From Bacteroidetes bacterium UBA7674 (GTDB lineage Bacteria; Bacteroidota; Bacteroidia; Chitinophagales; Chitinophagaceae): DNA of 64,000 bases. Below are positions 53,288 to 61,276 of this stretch, in pieces (positions within the stretch are counted from its first letter, which is position 1; every line of letters begins with the position of its first letter). The DNA is taken from NCBI GenBank assembly GCA_002483105.1, contig DLHG01000011.1, positions 184,064 through 248,063 of the forward strand. Reading direction: 5' to 3'. A program made the position numbers and the translations under genes. The notes beneath the pieces were generated by a model that ran no database searches, was not told the DNA's origin, and was given only the letters and a program-made list of their open reading frames with translations.

Positions 53288-53986
53288 TTAGAAACGGAAA
53301 TTGAAGAAGAACCTGTTGGAGAAGGTACCTAGGTTGAAGTCGAAAGTACTGTTGGTATTGCCGTATGCTGTTGTAGATTTATAAGCGGCTTCGAGGGGAG
53401 CTATTTCTGCTCCGAAGGCTACACGGTTGAACTGGAGTTTAGCGCCGATGGTGGGTACGAATCCAACATCGGTCATGTTCACATTGCTAGAGGTAAGCGG
53501 ACGCATGTCGGCTGTCATGTACTGGCGGCTACCGGCATCCCTGTATTGGCTTGCTTCAGTTTCTTCGATCTCGCCACGTCCGGTTCCGCCACGTAGTTCG
53601 AGGGCGGCAAAGAGATATACCTTTTTATAAAAATGCCGTTGCATTTCCACCCCTGCGCCGAGGAAGGCCATGTTCACAGTACTGTTGCTGAATACGGTGA
53701 ATACAGTATCATTGACAGAAGGCCTCGTAGAAGGGCGTGTATCGAACGTCGAATACCTGGCATAAGACACGAGGGTACGGTATGCGGTATTGGGTTTTAC
53801 CCAACGCTTGTATTGAAGACCCGTCATCATGAGTGTATTGGTAGCATCGGTGTTGATGACAGAATTGGAGAAGATACCAATCTCGTTGTTGCGCTCCGGT
53901 TGGGCGGGTATGGTTGCTTCGGTTGTTTGTGCCGTGGCGGGAATAGTGAGTATTATCCCCAGTGCTATTAATAAGGTCTTTGACAT
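53288..53986 (-). CDS. outer membrane beta-barrel-like protein
   Basis: A 232-residue exported protein. Start taken at ATG 53986 (MSKTLLIALGIILTIPATAQ), since the frame upstream to 54064 has no signal character. The mature part alternates strands and turns (MTGLQYKRWVKPNTAYRTLVSY, VEMQRHFYKKVYLFAALELRGGTG, VPTIGAKLQFNRVAFGAEI) and ends in FSNRFFFNFRF, the terminal Phe signature of outer-membrane barrels. Family not named; porin-like or structural role inferred. Confidence 0.8.
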   Translation of the reverse strand: MSKTLLIALGIILTIPATAQTTEATIPAQPERNNEIGIFSNSVINTDATNTLMMTGLQYKRWVKPNTAYRTLVSYARYSTFDTRPSTRPSVNDTVFTVFSNSTVNMAFLGAGVEMQRHFYKKVYLFAALELRGGTGRGEIEETEASQYRDAGSRQYMTADMRPLTSSNVNMTDVGFVPTIGAKLQFNRVAFGAEIAPLEAAYKSTTAYGNTNSTFDFNLGTFSNRFFFNFRF

Positions 53987-54147
53987 GATGAAGGTTTTTT
54001 GGATTAACGTTAAAGATAAGAGTTTATTGTATATGGGAAAGGGGGATATTGAGGAGCGAGACACCCACCCCGCCTAAGCTGCGCAAAGGCACCCCTCCCT
54101 GAAAAAGGGCGGGGAGTCGGGGTAATGAGGTTGTGTGCCGGGGGAGA

Positions 54148-54366
54148 CTAGCTTGCCAGGAAGATACCGACATGCACTAACGCCCATAGGAGGACTATAC
54201 AAACTACAAAAACAACGGGAACCCAAACTGCTGAGATACCGGCCCAACCATAGCTGCGTGCGTAACGCTCTATCAACTTACGTTTGTGGTACTTGCCATA
54301 ACGTAAACGCATATACAAATACCCGATGGGAGCATGGATCGCTTTTATTAGCAGCCGGGATATCAT
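54148..54366 (-). CDS. small membrane protein
   Basis: A 72-residue protein: a basic amphipathic N-terminus (YLYMRLRYGKYHKRKLIERYARSYG) and one membrane segment (ISAVWVPVVFVVCIVLLWALVHVG). Start ATG at 54366. Not a family I recognise. It lies between repeat-rich spacer DNA and a small lipoprotein gene 15 bases upstream in the same direction, so the two may share a transcript. Confidence 0.55.
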   Translation of the reverse strand: MISRLLIKAIHAPIGYLYMRLRYGKYHKRKLIERYARSYGWAGISAVWVPVVFVVCIVLLWALVHVGIFLAS

Positions 54367-54381
54367 AATGTAAGTTAGTGA

Positions 54382-54612
54382 TCAGATCTCGCCGCTGCCG
54401 AATTTGCAATATGGTCCGTTAAAGAGATTTGTTTTTTTTAGTGAATCTTCGGTAATGTGACAGCGAGGTTCTCCATCCTGAAATGAAGGTGCGTATAGGA
54501 TGCTTCGATGAACTTTATTGTCCTCTTTATCTAAGCAATTGCATGTGTATCGTTTGTCTTTTTTACAAGAGATGAGTGCCGATGCGGCAAACAGGATCAT
54601 TAGGTATCTCAT
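54382..54612 (-). CDS. small lipoprotein
   Basis: A 76-residue lipoprotein: leader MRYLMILFAASALIS and lipobox Cys16, start taken at ATG 54612 (open frame to 54696 lacks signal character). The mature part KKDKRYTCNCLDKEDNKVHRS carries a C-x-C and two further cysteines (RCHI, PYCKFG), suggesting disulfides. It resembles in layout the lipoprotein at 50948-51184. Function unknown. Confidence 0.6.
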   Translation of the reverse strand: MRYLMILFAASALISCKKDKRYTCNCLDKEDNKVHRSILYAPSFQDGEPRCHITEDSLKKTNLFNGPYCKFGSGEI

Positions 54613-54787
54613 AAGGGTTGTTTTGTGATATAGCAGCAATATATATGCCAAAAAACTTATTGTTCGGATAGCCAGAAATTTGCCCTTATGACTCACTATT
54701 ACGCGCCGGTCAGAGACCGGTTTATCTATTTAGACACCGAAGCGCTGCGCTAACTCCTGCGCCAGATGCGAACTAACTTCAAACCCA

Positions 54788-55702
54788 TCACGACAGCGGT
54801 TCGGGCTTAGGAGGGCCACCTGCCGGTTTTGACCTGTCGTCAGGTAAGGGTATAAATTCTGTGTTATCGTTCGGCGGCAATATTATCCTGCCTTGTTTCC
54901 AATCCTCTTTCGCCTGCTCTATACGCTCTTTTCGTGAGGACACGAAGTTCCACCAAATGTAGCGTTCGCCCAAAGGTTCGCCACCCAAAAGCATCAGTGT
55001 AGTAAATTCTTTTGCAACAAGTACAGGGTCTGACCCGGTGGTGAAGACGAGCATCTTTCCTGCATCATAGTTCACACCTGACAACTCGATAGATCCTGAA
55101 ACGATATACAACCCTCTTTCCGAATAATCCTTCGGCAGCGTAAATGCAGTTCCCTTAGTAAGCGTGACATGCAAATAGAATAAAGGTGAATTTGTCTTTA
55201 CATCATTGCTTAGGCCATATGCATTTCCCGCTATCAACCGCATCCATATGCCTTTATCGGTAAAGACGGGAAGCTGCTCGACAGTGTAATTATTGAAAGA
55301 TGGGTTGGTTTCTTCGTCCTTCTCGGGTAATGCTACCCATGTCTGTATCATTTCCAGGCCTCCGGAGAGTGATGAGGGGTTCTCGAACCGCTCGGAGTGG
55401 GCAATGCCGCTACCGGCGGTCATCCAGTTCACTTCGCCGGGTTTTATTATCTGCTCTACGCCCAGGCTATCCCTATGGGTCACCTGCCCGCCAAATAAAT
55501 AGCTAACGGTAGAAAGGCCGATATGCGGGTGCGGGAGTACATCGAGCGCGGAGGAAGGTACGGGGATATTGGTGAGCGGCCCAGCGTGATCCATAAAGAT
55601 GAACGGACCTACCATCCTGCGAAGACGAAACGGAAGAATACGTTTAACGCTCATAGCCGCACTAATGGTTGCCGTGCGTGCTTCTACCACTATCTCTATC
55701 AT
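54788..55702 (-). CDS. pirin family protein
   Basis: A 304-residue bicupin. FIFMDHAGPLTNIPVPSSALDVLPHPHIGLSTVSYLFGG carries the conserved iron-site residues (HPHIG), GEVNWMTAGSGIAHSERF is the family signature, and LLGGEPLGERYIWWNFVSSRKERI ends the second cupin. Members bind iron and have quercetinase or co-regulator roles. Intact; single gene. The downstream 54.7 kb spacer carries a short module (ggtttatctatttagacac) that recurs at 57270 and 58616. Confidence 0.93.
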   Translation of the reverse strand: MIEIVVEARTATISAAMSVKRILPFRLRRMVGPFIFMDHAGPLTNIPVPSSALDVLPHPHIGLSTVSYLFGGQVTHRDSLGVEQIIKPGEVNWMTAGSGIAHSERFENPSSLSGGLEMIQTWVALPEKDEETNPSFNNYTVEQLPVFTDKGIWMRLIAGNAYGLSNDVKTNSPLFYLHVTLTKGTAFTLPKDYSERGLYIVSGSIELSGVNYDAGKMLVFTTGSDPVLVAKEFTTLMLLGGEPLGERYIWWNFVSSRKERIEQAKEDWKQGRIILPPNDNTEFIPLPDDRSKPAGGPPKPEPLS

Positions 55703-55788
55703 AACGGTTCTATTATGGGTATGTAATATACGCCATTTCTTAGAGGGTAGTCTGAACCGGGATTTTTGGGAATTGGTTGTGGCTGTTG

Positions 55789-56015
55789 CAAACTGCCATT
55801 ATTTACTGCCACAAGTGAAAAACACTTGCGGCAGCAGTAGGAGGATTTGTAGACGCATTACAAACGCTATTCCCGTGCATCCTCGTTGCAAACGAGGACG
55901 AGATGGGTGGGGAGCACTTGCGTGAGTGGACACCACCCCCCAAAACTCACCGCACCGCTATCGCGGAGGCGTTGAGTTTTGACCCCTCCTCCGAAAGGAG
56001 GGGTATCGTGATTGT
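55789..56015. repeat. mosaic intergenic repeat, copy A
   Basis: Two blocks, 55789-55830 and 55923-56015, match 59931-59972 and 59975-60066 almost base for base, but here 92 bases are inserted between them. The insert has a hairpin (cctcgttgcaaacgagg, 55880-55896) and is bounded by short cacttgcg repeats. The stretch includes a degenerate copy of the terminator stem at 53249-53286 and the hairpin cccctcctccgaaaggaggg. No gene in 55703-56118. Confidence 0.75.
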
Positions 56016-56118
56016 TGCGTTCGAATTCGCCAATCGGGAGATTATTTCGCTGCGCTTCATGAGAAAAGTTGACTGCGGGGGCAATGTAATCAGAGACTAT
56101 GCAGAGCCGGGTCTTCTG

Positions 56119-56682
56119 CTACTGCAACATTTTGTTTATGCCGTCGTAATGTTTCTTACCATAAACAATTAATATCTTCTTCTTATCGGAACTCTTAATG
56201 CGGTCTACGATGTTTTCATTTCTTCTGCTGATGGTTATGTCTTCCAACAGATATTTTTTATGTTCAGCGTCAGCTTTACCGCAGTTGTAAATGTTACTTC
56301 CTAGTTTACTATCGTGATCGCACTCGGTTAACTGCACTACTCCCTTTGCTTTCTCGAATTCAGATATGAGAACGGGCATAGACAGATCGACAGACTCGGA
56401 ATTGCCTGGTGTGATGCCCAAATCAATATAGTCCGGTTGGTCAATTAACTTGTATTGCCGGATGTATTCAGAAAAAGGTCTCATTTTGGAGTATTCCACA
56501 AAGGGGTCCAGGCCGGTTATCTTTCTGAATTTCAGATAATTTACCGTGTCCTGTTCTTTTACTACTCTATCACTTTTTCTTAGATATAGTCCTTCATAAA
56601 AGACGAAGTAGCCATCCTTTTTGCCAGATGGTATCTTGTTTTTTATTTTGGGGGGTGCGAATCTATCTTTGTGCCGAGAGCA
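56119..56682 (-). pseudogene. 5'-truncated hypothetical gene
   Basis: On the minus strand an open frame runs from a TGA at 56683-56685 to the stop at 56119-56121 without an ATG. Coding-like sequence extends at least 50 residues before the GTG at 56499 (IPSGKKDGYFVFYEGLYLR, then DTVNYLKFRKITGLDPFVEY), so a 126-residue protein from GTG would be partial. The C-terminus KKILIVYGKKHYDGINKMLQ recalls the ends of TraB/Tiki-type domains, but I cannot confirm. The N-terminus seems lost where the next gene's promoter lies. Confidence 0.55.
56664..56671 (+). promoter_or_regulatory. -7 promoter box (TATCTTTG)
   Basis: Full TAnnTTTG match 41 bases before the dihydrofolate reductase family gene; overlaps the 5' end of the truncated frame. 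Confidence 0.5.
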
Positions 56683-56711
56683 TCAAAACAATTGATAGAT
56701 GTTGACAGACT

Positions 56712-57266
56712 ATGTTTAAATTGACAACACACATGGTGTCGAGCCTGGATGGCTTTGTCGCGAAGAAGGACAATAGCATTTCCTGGTTTGAAACAAACAG
56801 TTATTACGACAAGGGTATTGAACTTTCACGCGAAGACAGTGAGAAGTTCCTGAGCGAAATAGATTGCTATGTAATGGGAGCAAGAACCTATGAACTTGCC
56901 CTGGAGCTTTCAAAAACTCATGGCTGGGCATACGGCAATACACCGACTATTGTAATGAGTCATAGCGACCTGCCTATCGACAGGGACAATATAGAACTAT
57001 ATTCAGGCGACCCGGCAAGACTTGTGGATGAGCGGCTAAAGCCGAACTATAAGCATGTATGGCTGGCAGGCGGACCAATGCTGGCGAGAGACTTTATTCG
57101 TTTGAAGTTGGTTGATGAGATAAGGCTTTCTATTCTTCCGATCATCCTTGGTGACGGAGTTCCGTTTTTTGATCGTATAGAACAGGAGCAATTATTGGAA
57201 TTGATAGATGTGACCGCTTACAAAAACGGAATGGTGGAACTTTGTTACCGGGTGAAAAGGGATTAA
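56712..57266 (+). CDS. dihydrofolate reductase family protein (RibD C-terminal-like)
   Basis: A 184-residue protein of the RibD_C/DHFR-like superfamily. LTTHMVSSLDGFVAKKDNSISWF is the N-terminal strand-loop motif, CYVMGARTYELALELSK the second, HVWLAGGPMLARDFIRLKLVDEIRLSILPIILGDGVPFF the NADPH-binding core. Members reduce unknown pteridine- or flavin-like substrates, not necessarily folate. Near DoxX and HxlR genes, a common neighbourhood of small redox genes in Bacteroidota, but the operon structure here is mixed. Confidence 0.9.
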   Translation: MFKLTTHMVSSLDGFVAKKDNSISWFETNSYYDKGIELSREDSEKFLSEIDCYVMGARTYELALELSKTHGWAYGNTPTIVMSHSDLPIDRDNIELYSGDPARLVDERLKPNYKHVWLAGGPMLARDFIRLKLVDEIRLSILPIILGDGVPFFDRIEQEQLLELIDVTAYKNGMVELCYRVKRD

Positions 57267-57349
57267 CGGTTTACTTGTTTAGACACAGGAGCCACGCCCA
57301 ACGAAAGTTCTTGGGGCAGACGCTGCGCCAGTGGGAGCTTTCCCAATGT

Positions 57350-57739
57350 TTAATTTCTTTTGATTGCGGACTCTCTTCTTTTCACCCAAACAACGAATAA
57401 CGCCAGCAACAATACAAACACATTGATGCCGATAGATGATATTTCACCGCGGGAGATGTGAAAGATTGCTGCGGAGATCATCAGTAGCGCTATGCCAACA
57501 GCTGCGAAGATGGTCAGCTGTGGCCTGGCTTTTAGTAAGGAAGGTAGTATGATCCCCAAGCCTCCAAAAATATCGAAAACTCCTGCAACCTTAACTAGTG
57601 AAGGGTGCTCGGCTGTCCACGGCCACATCCCGGCTAAGGTCGCTATGGGCGTGAATAACTTTGTGTATCCGGCCCACAGCAAAGTAATGGCCAATAATCC
57701 TTGTACGATCCAGCAGATCACGCTCAATGTCTTTATCAT
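57350..57739 (-). CDS. DoxX family membrane protein
   Basis: A 129-residue protein with four membrane segments (about 5-22, 45-65, 71-90, 98-117). LLAITLLWAGYTKLFTPI and HPSLVKVAGVFDIFGGLGIIL are the DoxX family motifs. Members are linked to thiol or oxidative stress; no function is fixed. It is divergent from the HxlR regulator gene across 117 bases that hold a 38-bp palindrome, so it is the probable target of that regulator. Confidence 0.87.
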   Translation of the reverse strand: MIKTLSVICWIVQGLLAITLLWAGYTKLFTPIATLAGMWPWTAEHPSLVKVAGVFDIFGGLGIILPSLLKARPQLTIFAAVGIALLMISAAIFHISRGEISSIGINVFVLLLALFVVWVKRRESAIKRN

Positions 57740-57800
57740 GGTGAATCCGGTATTTTTAATTTGAATGCAAATCTATTTACATTTACTATCCGATTGATAT

Positions 57801-57838
57801 TACTACCCGTTTGGATAGCGCTATCCGATGGGGTAGTA
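57801..57838. promoter_or_regulatory. 38-bp palindromic operator between doxX-like and hxlR genes
   Basis: Centre ggatagcgctatcc (57813-57826) is a perfect 14-bp palindrome, and tactaccc (57801-57808) pairs with gggtagta (57831-57838) on the same dyad axis. A half-site ctatccgat repeats at 57786 and 57821. It lies 18 bases before the HxlR gene start, so a regulator binding site is likely. Confidence 0.7.
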
Positions 57839-57856
57839 TCATTAACAGCTTAGCTT

Positions 57857-58195
57857 ATGTTAGAAGAAGGAGGATGCCCTAAGACCATGCTGTCTATCAG
57901 TGATGCGCTGGAAGCCCTGGAAGGACGGTGGAAATTATTGATACTATTTGCTTTATCAGAAGGGCCTTTGCGTTTTAAGCAGATTTCCCGTGAGGTAGCA
58001 GGGATTACTGATAAAACGTTGTCCAAAGAATTGAAGTCTTTGGAATCCAATTTACTCATTGACCGAAAGGTACACGATACGTTTCCGCCCACAGTGGAAT
58101 ATTCCATAACCGGACATGGCCTGTCGTTGGGCAATGTATTAAAGGAACTCCATTATTGGGGATTGCATCACCGGAAAACGGTGCTTGGAAAGTAA
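57857..58195 (+). CDS. HxlR family transcriptional regulator
   Basis: A 112-residue winged-helix regulator. CPKTMLSISDALEALEGRWKLLILFALSEGPLRFKQISREVAGITDKTLSKELKSLE is the HxlR core, with the N-terminal Cys5 often used for thiol sensing. HxlR proteins in Bacteroidota respond to quinones, aldehydes or disulfide stress and control nearby redox genes. The palindrome just upstream is its likely operator, acting on itself and the divergent DoxX-family gene. Confidence 0.92.
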   Translation: MLEEGGCPKTMLSISDALEALEGRWKLLILFALSEGPLRFKQISREVAGITDKTLSKELKSLESNLLIDRKVHDTFPPTVEYSITGHGLSLGNVLKELHYWGLHHRKTVLGK

Positions 58196-58281
58196 GCGAG
58201 GATAACGGATGATTGCAAGTCGAAAAGGCTTGCTGCCGTGCAGGCAAAAGTGGAGAACACTTGCGGCAGCGGGGGGTAGAA

Positions 58282-58378
58282 GCATCGAATGAGCTTTAGC
58301 CTAAGTGCTGCCGGGCACAGCCCTTCGTTTTATTTGTTTGATTTAAGTTACGCTGACGCTAAACTTAAACCAGTGGGG
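58282..58378. repeat. mosaic intergenic repeat, copy B
   Basis: About 97 bases matching 60100-60196 in the same orientation, ending in the shared 'ctaaacttaaaccagtgggg'. Upstream 'aacacttgcggcagc' (58254-58268) recurs at 55821-55835. No gene in 58196-58668. Confidence 0.75.
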
Positions 58379-58495
58379 GTTGTTGAATTTAATGAGGCAT
58401 AAGCAGCCCTAAATGCAAGTTAGACTGTGGTTAGGTCATAGCAATGAAAATGTGGATATCTTATAGCAAAAACATATCCACATTAAGGTACTGAT

Positions 58496-58529
58496 GTTTC
58501 GTGAGGTTGCTTCGTGCCTCGCAATGACG
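58496..58529. repeat. dispersed repeat, inverted copy of 39145-39178
   Basis: Reverse complement matches at 33 of 34 positions. Upstream at 58451-58487 two 'atgtggatat' / 'atatccacat' arms form an inverted repeat. At 58614 a 'ttttactgtttaggcac' module recalls 54721 and 57270. Confidence 0.8.
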
Positions 58530-58668
58530 TGAGTAGGTTGTATATTGCCCAATCAGGAGATTGACTGCCGCTGCGACGTAGTCAGAGACTACACCGAGCG
58601 GAGGGCGGAGACCCGTTTTACTGTTTAGGCACGGTGACCCTTCGGAACACCCGCACCAGTGGGGTGCA

Positions 58669-59271
58669 TTATCCGTCAGATAAAGCATCAGCATACCCTT
58701 TTCTTATCTGAGCTATCCTTCGTCTTTTGTTCGGGTGAGTTTCACTATCGTAGTCAGAACCAATAATAGACATTGCAGCAGTTGCAGATCGTTCAGACGC
58801 GCCTAATTTTTGAAGGATGTATCCGCTCCAATAGTCTGCTGACAATTCTCTTTGATGAGCATCACCCCTAAAATTACTGATATGATGTCCCAGTTCATGA
58901 GCTATGATTGATATTGCAGCCCATCTTGTATCGCACATTTCATTTACACGACTGCAAAATCCAACATCTACCAATAGTAGCCGTTCTCCACTTGGATACA
59001 TCCATGCTTCAGCATTGTTTTGGCCAACATACACCATTAGCCGTAAATTCATACGTTTACTTACAGCCTCCAGACTACGCCTGACAATTTCCGGTATGCC
59101 TGTATCGTCTTTCTGTTTAGATATGATCTCTTCAACGTCTAAGGACCGGCCATCCGGTGACTTTATTTTCCACCCTCCATTGATCCCATAGCTGCAATTG
59201 TGAGTTCTCTGAGCAATCGATACACCTGTAAAGTGCATGACGATCAGAAGTGTTAGAACTGTTCTAGTCAT
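58669..59271 (-). CDS. secreted HELGH metalloprotease-like protein
   Basis: A 200-residue exported protein, signal peptide MTRTVLTLLIVMHFTGVSIAQ. The zinc site IIAHELGHHISNF gives H125-E126-x2-H129, and REL-SADYWSGYILQKLG carries the third ligand region (E/D) of M48-like or related gluzincins. It is shorter than M48 enzymes and lacks their membrane helices. A processing or cell-wall-linked protease is possible. It lies 34 bases after a small Cys-rich secreted protein gene in the same direction, so the two may be a pair. Confidence 0.8.
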   Translation of the reverse strand: MTRTVLTLLIVMHFTGVSIAQRTHNCSYGINGGWKIKSPDGRSLDVEEIISKQKDDTGIPEIVRRSLEAVSKRMNLRLMVYVGQNNAEAWMYPSGERLLLVDVGFCSRVNEMCDTRWAAISIIAHELGHHISNFRGDAHQRELSADYWSGYILQKLGASERSATAAMSIIGSDYDSETHPNKRRRIAQIRKGYADALSDG

Positions 59272-59304
59272 AATTCCGGTTTTACTGATGAATGATATTA
59301 AGAG

Positions 59305-59742
59305 CTACCTGGCTTGCCAGCCTGTCGCATCTGTTGGTATTTGCAGTGTGACTTTTTTTCTGCCATTGCCTGCATCTGCTATGTCTTCTTCCAGATCTTC
59401 AATTTCATCGACATCCATTTCTGGAGCCTGGCGATCATGAATTTGCCTGGTAGGCGCCGGCTTGTGTGTGGGCTGTATACTTGCACATTGGTATGCAATT
59501 GTGTTATACCATTGATTTACATAGTTGCATTGCTGGAAATACCAGTAGTTTAAGTTGTTCAGGCAATAGGCCCAATTAAAGCCACAATAACTTCCGGCGT
59601 TGGTATAATAGTGGTAATACATCTGGTTAACCCCTTGTGCATAATGCTGTAGTTGCATCACCGCATTAGAGCAAGAGGTCTGGGCGGTTGAATTGGAATT
59701 CAGTATTAACAGTAGGCTGAAAAATGAAATGACCCTTTTCAT
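59305..59742 (-). CDS. secreted Tyr/Asn/Cys-rich hypothetical protein
   Basis: A 145-residue exported protein, signal peptide MKRVISFFSLLLILNSNSTA. The first half is rich in Tyr, Asn, Gln, Trp and contains five cysteines after the signal (SCSN, YCGF, YCLNN, QCNY, QCASI), the second half is acidic (MDVDEIEDLEEDI). No family recognised. It is upstream of the HELGH protease gene on the same strand; a substrate, partner or inhibitor relation is only a guess. Confidence 0.6.
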   Translation of the reverse strand: MKRVISFFSLLLILNSNSTAQTSCSNAVMQLQHYAQGVNQMYYHYYTNAGSYCGFNWAYCLNNLNYWYFQQCNYVNQWYNTIAYQCASIQPTHKPAPTRQIHDRQAPEMDVDEIEDLEEDIADAGNGRKKVTLQIPTDATGWQAR

Positions 59743-59930
59743 AACTATGATTTTATCGTTTTGAAATATTTACATTTGATAATGTAAACCTAGATCAGCG
59801 GATAGTATCAATAGTTATTAAAAAAACGGTTTTTATATGTGAAAAATACCCTACCAAATATTTGGAGAGTTTTGTACGTGGGCTTTGGGATAGGTATTGA
59901 TCAAGGGGGGCTGTAGCCCGCCTGGCAGAA

Positions 59931-60066
59931 GCAAACTGCCATTATTTATTACCACAAGTGAAAAACACGTGCGCGAGTAGACACCACCCCCAAAACTCAA
60001 CGCACCGCTATCGCGGAGGCGTCGAGTTTTGACCCCTCCTCCGAAAGGAGGGGTATCGCGATTGTT
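59931..60066. repeat. mosaic intergenic repeat, copy A'
   Basis: Uninterrupted version of 55789-56015 (see there). Together with 60100-60196 it fills most of the 59743-60197 gap, which has no gene. Confidence 0.75.
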
Positions 60067-60099
60067 TTGGTTTTGGGCTTGTCGGGAGGTAGGTAGTGG

Positions 60100-60196
60100 C
60101 ATCGATTGAGCTTCAGGCTAATTGCTAACGAGCACAGCCCTGCGTTGTATTTGTTTGGTTTAGGTTACGCTGACGCTAAACTTAAACCAGTGGGGG
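60100..60196. repeat. mosaic intergenic repeat, copy B'
   Basis: Matches 58282-58378. It ends two bases before the stop codon of the CBS-HEPN gene, so it marks the left edge of the AT-rich island. Confidence 0.75.
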
Positions 60197-60197
60197 A

Positions 60198-61241
60198 TTA
60201 TTTGGTTTTTACTTTTAAGGTCGCTGTTATCGTATTTAGAAATGAGACAGTTTGGCGCAAAAGATCAAGGTCTTGTGATGTGATTCCGTCGGGATCAAAA
60301 TGCATAACATCATTTCGTATTTTTCTCACTTCTTCTAATTGTTTTGCAATAAGTGTCCTGTCAATATTTAACTTTAATTTTTCAAACTTTTTGGGATCTT
60401 CAATTATCCTAACATACTGTCCGAATGTTAGGTCTGCTAGGTTCTTTATCTCCTTAGTTTTCTCAATATTCGACATTGAAGCATTTAGTTCTTCAGCGTC
60501 AAATTTTTGATCGAAGAGTTTTCTGATATGATTTTCAATTTGTTCAATTATTAGAAACGGTTCTGCCATTGCAATAAATTGTTCTCCAATATCAGTGATA
60601 GTTACAATGCCACTTATAGTCTTATCTTTCTGTCTAACAAGAACAACTTCTTTGTCTAATACAAACTTCACTGCGCTGAACAAAGGCTCATCGTAATTTA
60701 AAATTATAACCTCGTCTTTACAGTCTACTGCTTTAACACAATGTTTGCCTAGGGAAATTGCCCTGCCGATTGATTTCCAGCTAACTATTCCATCTACCTC
60801 TCGTTGCCCTGATAGTATTGGCAATTGAGAGAAATCGTGCAATAACATTAAGGTAATAGCCTCGTTTAAAGATGTTTCACGATTAATGCTTATGAGGCCT
60901 GTTCCCAAGCCAGTTTCCTTCACTTTATTGATATTCGCTGCCTTTAATAGACTTATTCGGGGAGTCGGATCTCTATCCTCAAATTCACTTTCTTTACTTT
61001 TCGTCGATAGCTTTGGGCGAGGTTTTATTTCGATTTCTCCATAAAACCATGCACTTGCAATATCTGGCTCGCTTACAACGTCATACTTATTAAGTAGAAA
61101 GTTTATTTTGTCAATTACTTTCCACCCACGTCTAGCAACTCCTAAATATGCAGTTGCTATATAGGGATAAGTCGTAATTGATTTTTTAGTTTTATGAACT
61201 TCACTTAATATCTCTTCGAAATTTAGCTTGTTGTCACTCAT
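60198..61241 (-). CDS. CBS-domain protein with HEPN-like C-terminal domain
   Basis: A 347-residue cytoplasmic protein. Residues 1-70 are a helical domain I cannot name. Two CBS units follow, about 112-165 (ISINRETSLNEAITLMLLHDFSQLPIL) and 175-225 (ILNYDEPLFSAVKFVLDKEVVLV, GIVTITDIGEQF), a nucleotide-sensing pair. The C-terminal helices end in R309-NDVM-H314, the R-x4-H motif of HEPN ribonucleases/toxins (RKIRNDVMHFDPDG). It is AT-rich, last gene of a tight operon with an AAA ATPase and a DUF4276 protein. A nucleotide-gated RNase effector is a reasonable inference. Confidence 0.8.
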   Translation of the reverse strand: MSDNKLNFEEILSEVHKTKKSITTYPYIATAYLGVARRGWKVIDKINFLLNKYDVVSEPDIASAWFYGEIEIKPRPKLSTKSKESEFEDRDPTPRISLLKAANINKVKETGLGTGLISINRETSLNEAITLMLLHDFSQLPILSGQREVDGIVSWKSIGRAISLGKHCVKAVDCKDEVIILNYDEPLFSAVKFVLDKEVVLVRQKDKTISGIVTITDIGEQFIAMAEPFLIIEQIENHIRKLFDQKFDAEELNASMSNIEKTKEIKNLADLTFGQYVRIIEDPKKFEKLKLNIDRTLIAKQLEEVRKIRNDVMHFDPDGITSQDLDLLRQTVSFLNTITATLKVKTK

Positions 61242-61276
61242 AGAGATTTTATAAAAACAGGTTTTGGGAACTAGTA

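Noticed and set aside
58461..58694. Minus-strand open frame of 77 residues
   Set aside because: It is a translation of the dispersed repeat at 58496-58529 (SRHCEARSN) and overlaps the protease gene end.
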